From Bifidobacteriaceae bacterium NR021 (GTDB lineage Bacteria; Actinomycetota; Actinomycetes; Actinomycetales; Bifidobacteriaceae), in contig NQOP01000001.1 of NCBI GenBank assembly GCA_003585845.1, forward strand, positions 228,685 through 234,533: DNA of 5,849 nt. The letters run 5' to 3'. Positions 5,814-5,849 of the stretch are shown here, in pieces. The position numbers and the translations under genes were made by a program. Every line of letters starts with the position of its first letter. Positions within the stretch are counted from its first letter, which is position 1. The notes beneath the pieces are model-generated. The model was not told where the DNA came from, did no database searches, and saw only the letters and a program-made list of their open reading frames with translations.

Positions 5814-5849
5814 GTGATTGCGCTTATTGTAGGAATTGTGGTGTCGCTC
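5814..5849 (+). CDS. mraY: MraY, phospho-MurNAc-pentapeptide transferase, first 12 codons (runs off the right edge)
   Basis: MraY is the integral membrane enzyme that transfers phospho-MurNAc-pentapeptide from UDP to undecaprenyl phosphate, making lipid I. Only the start is visible: GTG followed by codons for IALIVGIVVSL, a hydrophobic stretch matching the beginning of the first membrane helix of actinobacterial MraY. The call rests on three points: this N-terminus, the strong ribosome binding site at 5802-5806, and the canonical murF–mraY order in dcw clusters. Nothing about catalytic residues can be judged from 12 codons. It would use the product of the adjacent MurF. Confidence 0.82.
   Translation, partial: MIALIVGIVVSL

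Overview
The window is the interior of a division and cell-wall (dcw) gene cluster. All genes lie on the + strand in the order rsmH (3' half) – ftsL-like – ftsI – degenerate murE-like gene – murF – mraY (first 12 codons). This order, the modest GC content (roughly 40% by eye), the FtsI sequence and the MraY start (V/M-IALIVGIVVSL) suggest a low-GC member of the Bifidobacteriaceae, most likely Gardnerella. The species assignment is inference from gene order and protein style, without a database search.

Layout: positions 1-520 hold the C-terminal half of the 16S rRNA m4C1402 methyltransferase RsmH. Positions 523-1149 encode a 208-residue bitopic protein in the FtsL position, with one membrane segment, a short extracytoplasmic coiled coil and a long Lys/Asn/Gln-rich tail built partly on a 12-bp repeat. 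Positions 1149-2990 encode FtsI, the class B septal transpeptidase, overlapping the previous stop codon by one base (TGATG). Positions 3033-4046 encode a 337-residue Mur-ligase-like protein in the slot normally held by murE. Positions 4146-5735 encode a complete MurF with all its motifs. An A+T-rich 78-bp gap then leads to the mraY start at 5814, where the window ends. No stretch over 300 bases lacks a gene. I saw no tRNA, rRNA, CRISPR, insertion sequence or convincing promoter or terminator; the tight spacing suggests one transcript started upstream of the window.

How the genes work together: MurF finishes the UDP-MurNAc-pentapeptide and MraY loads it onto undecaprenyl phosphate. FtsI crosslinks the resulting lipid II-derived strands at the septum, with the FtsL-like protein acting as a divisome partner. 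RsmH modifies the ribosome and travels with the cluster by long-standing linkage.

The most notable observation is the murE-slot protein. It aligns without gaps to MurF across the ATP-binding P-loop, but GSVGKTT is replaced by GDDDDEI. It also has a Ser/Asp/Glu-rich spacer where much of the catalytic central domain should be, and it ends before the C-terminal ligase domain. It therefore looks like a conserved-frame pseudoenzyme, which implies that the working MurE is encoded elsewhere in the genome.
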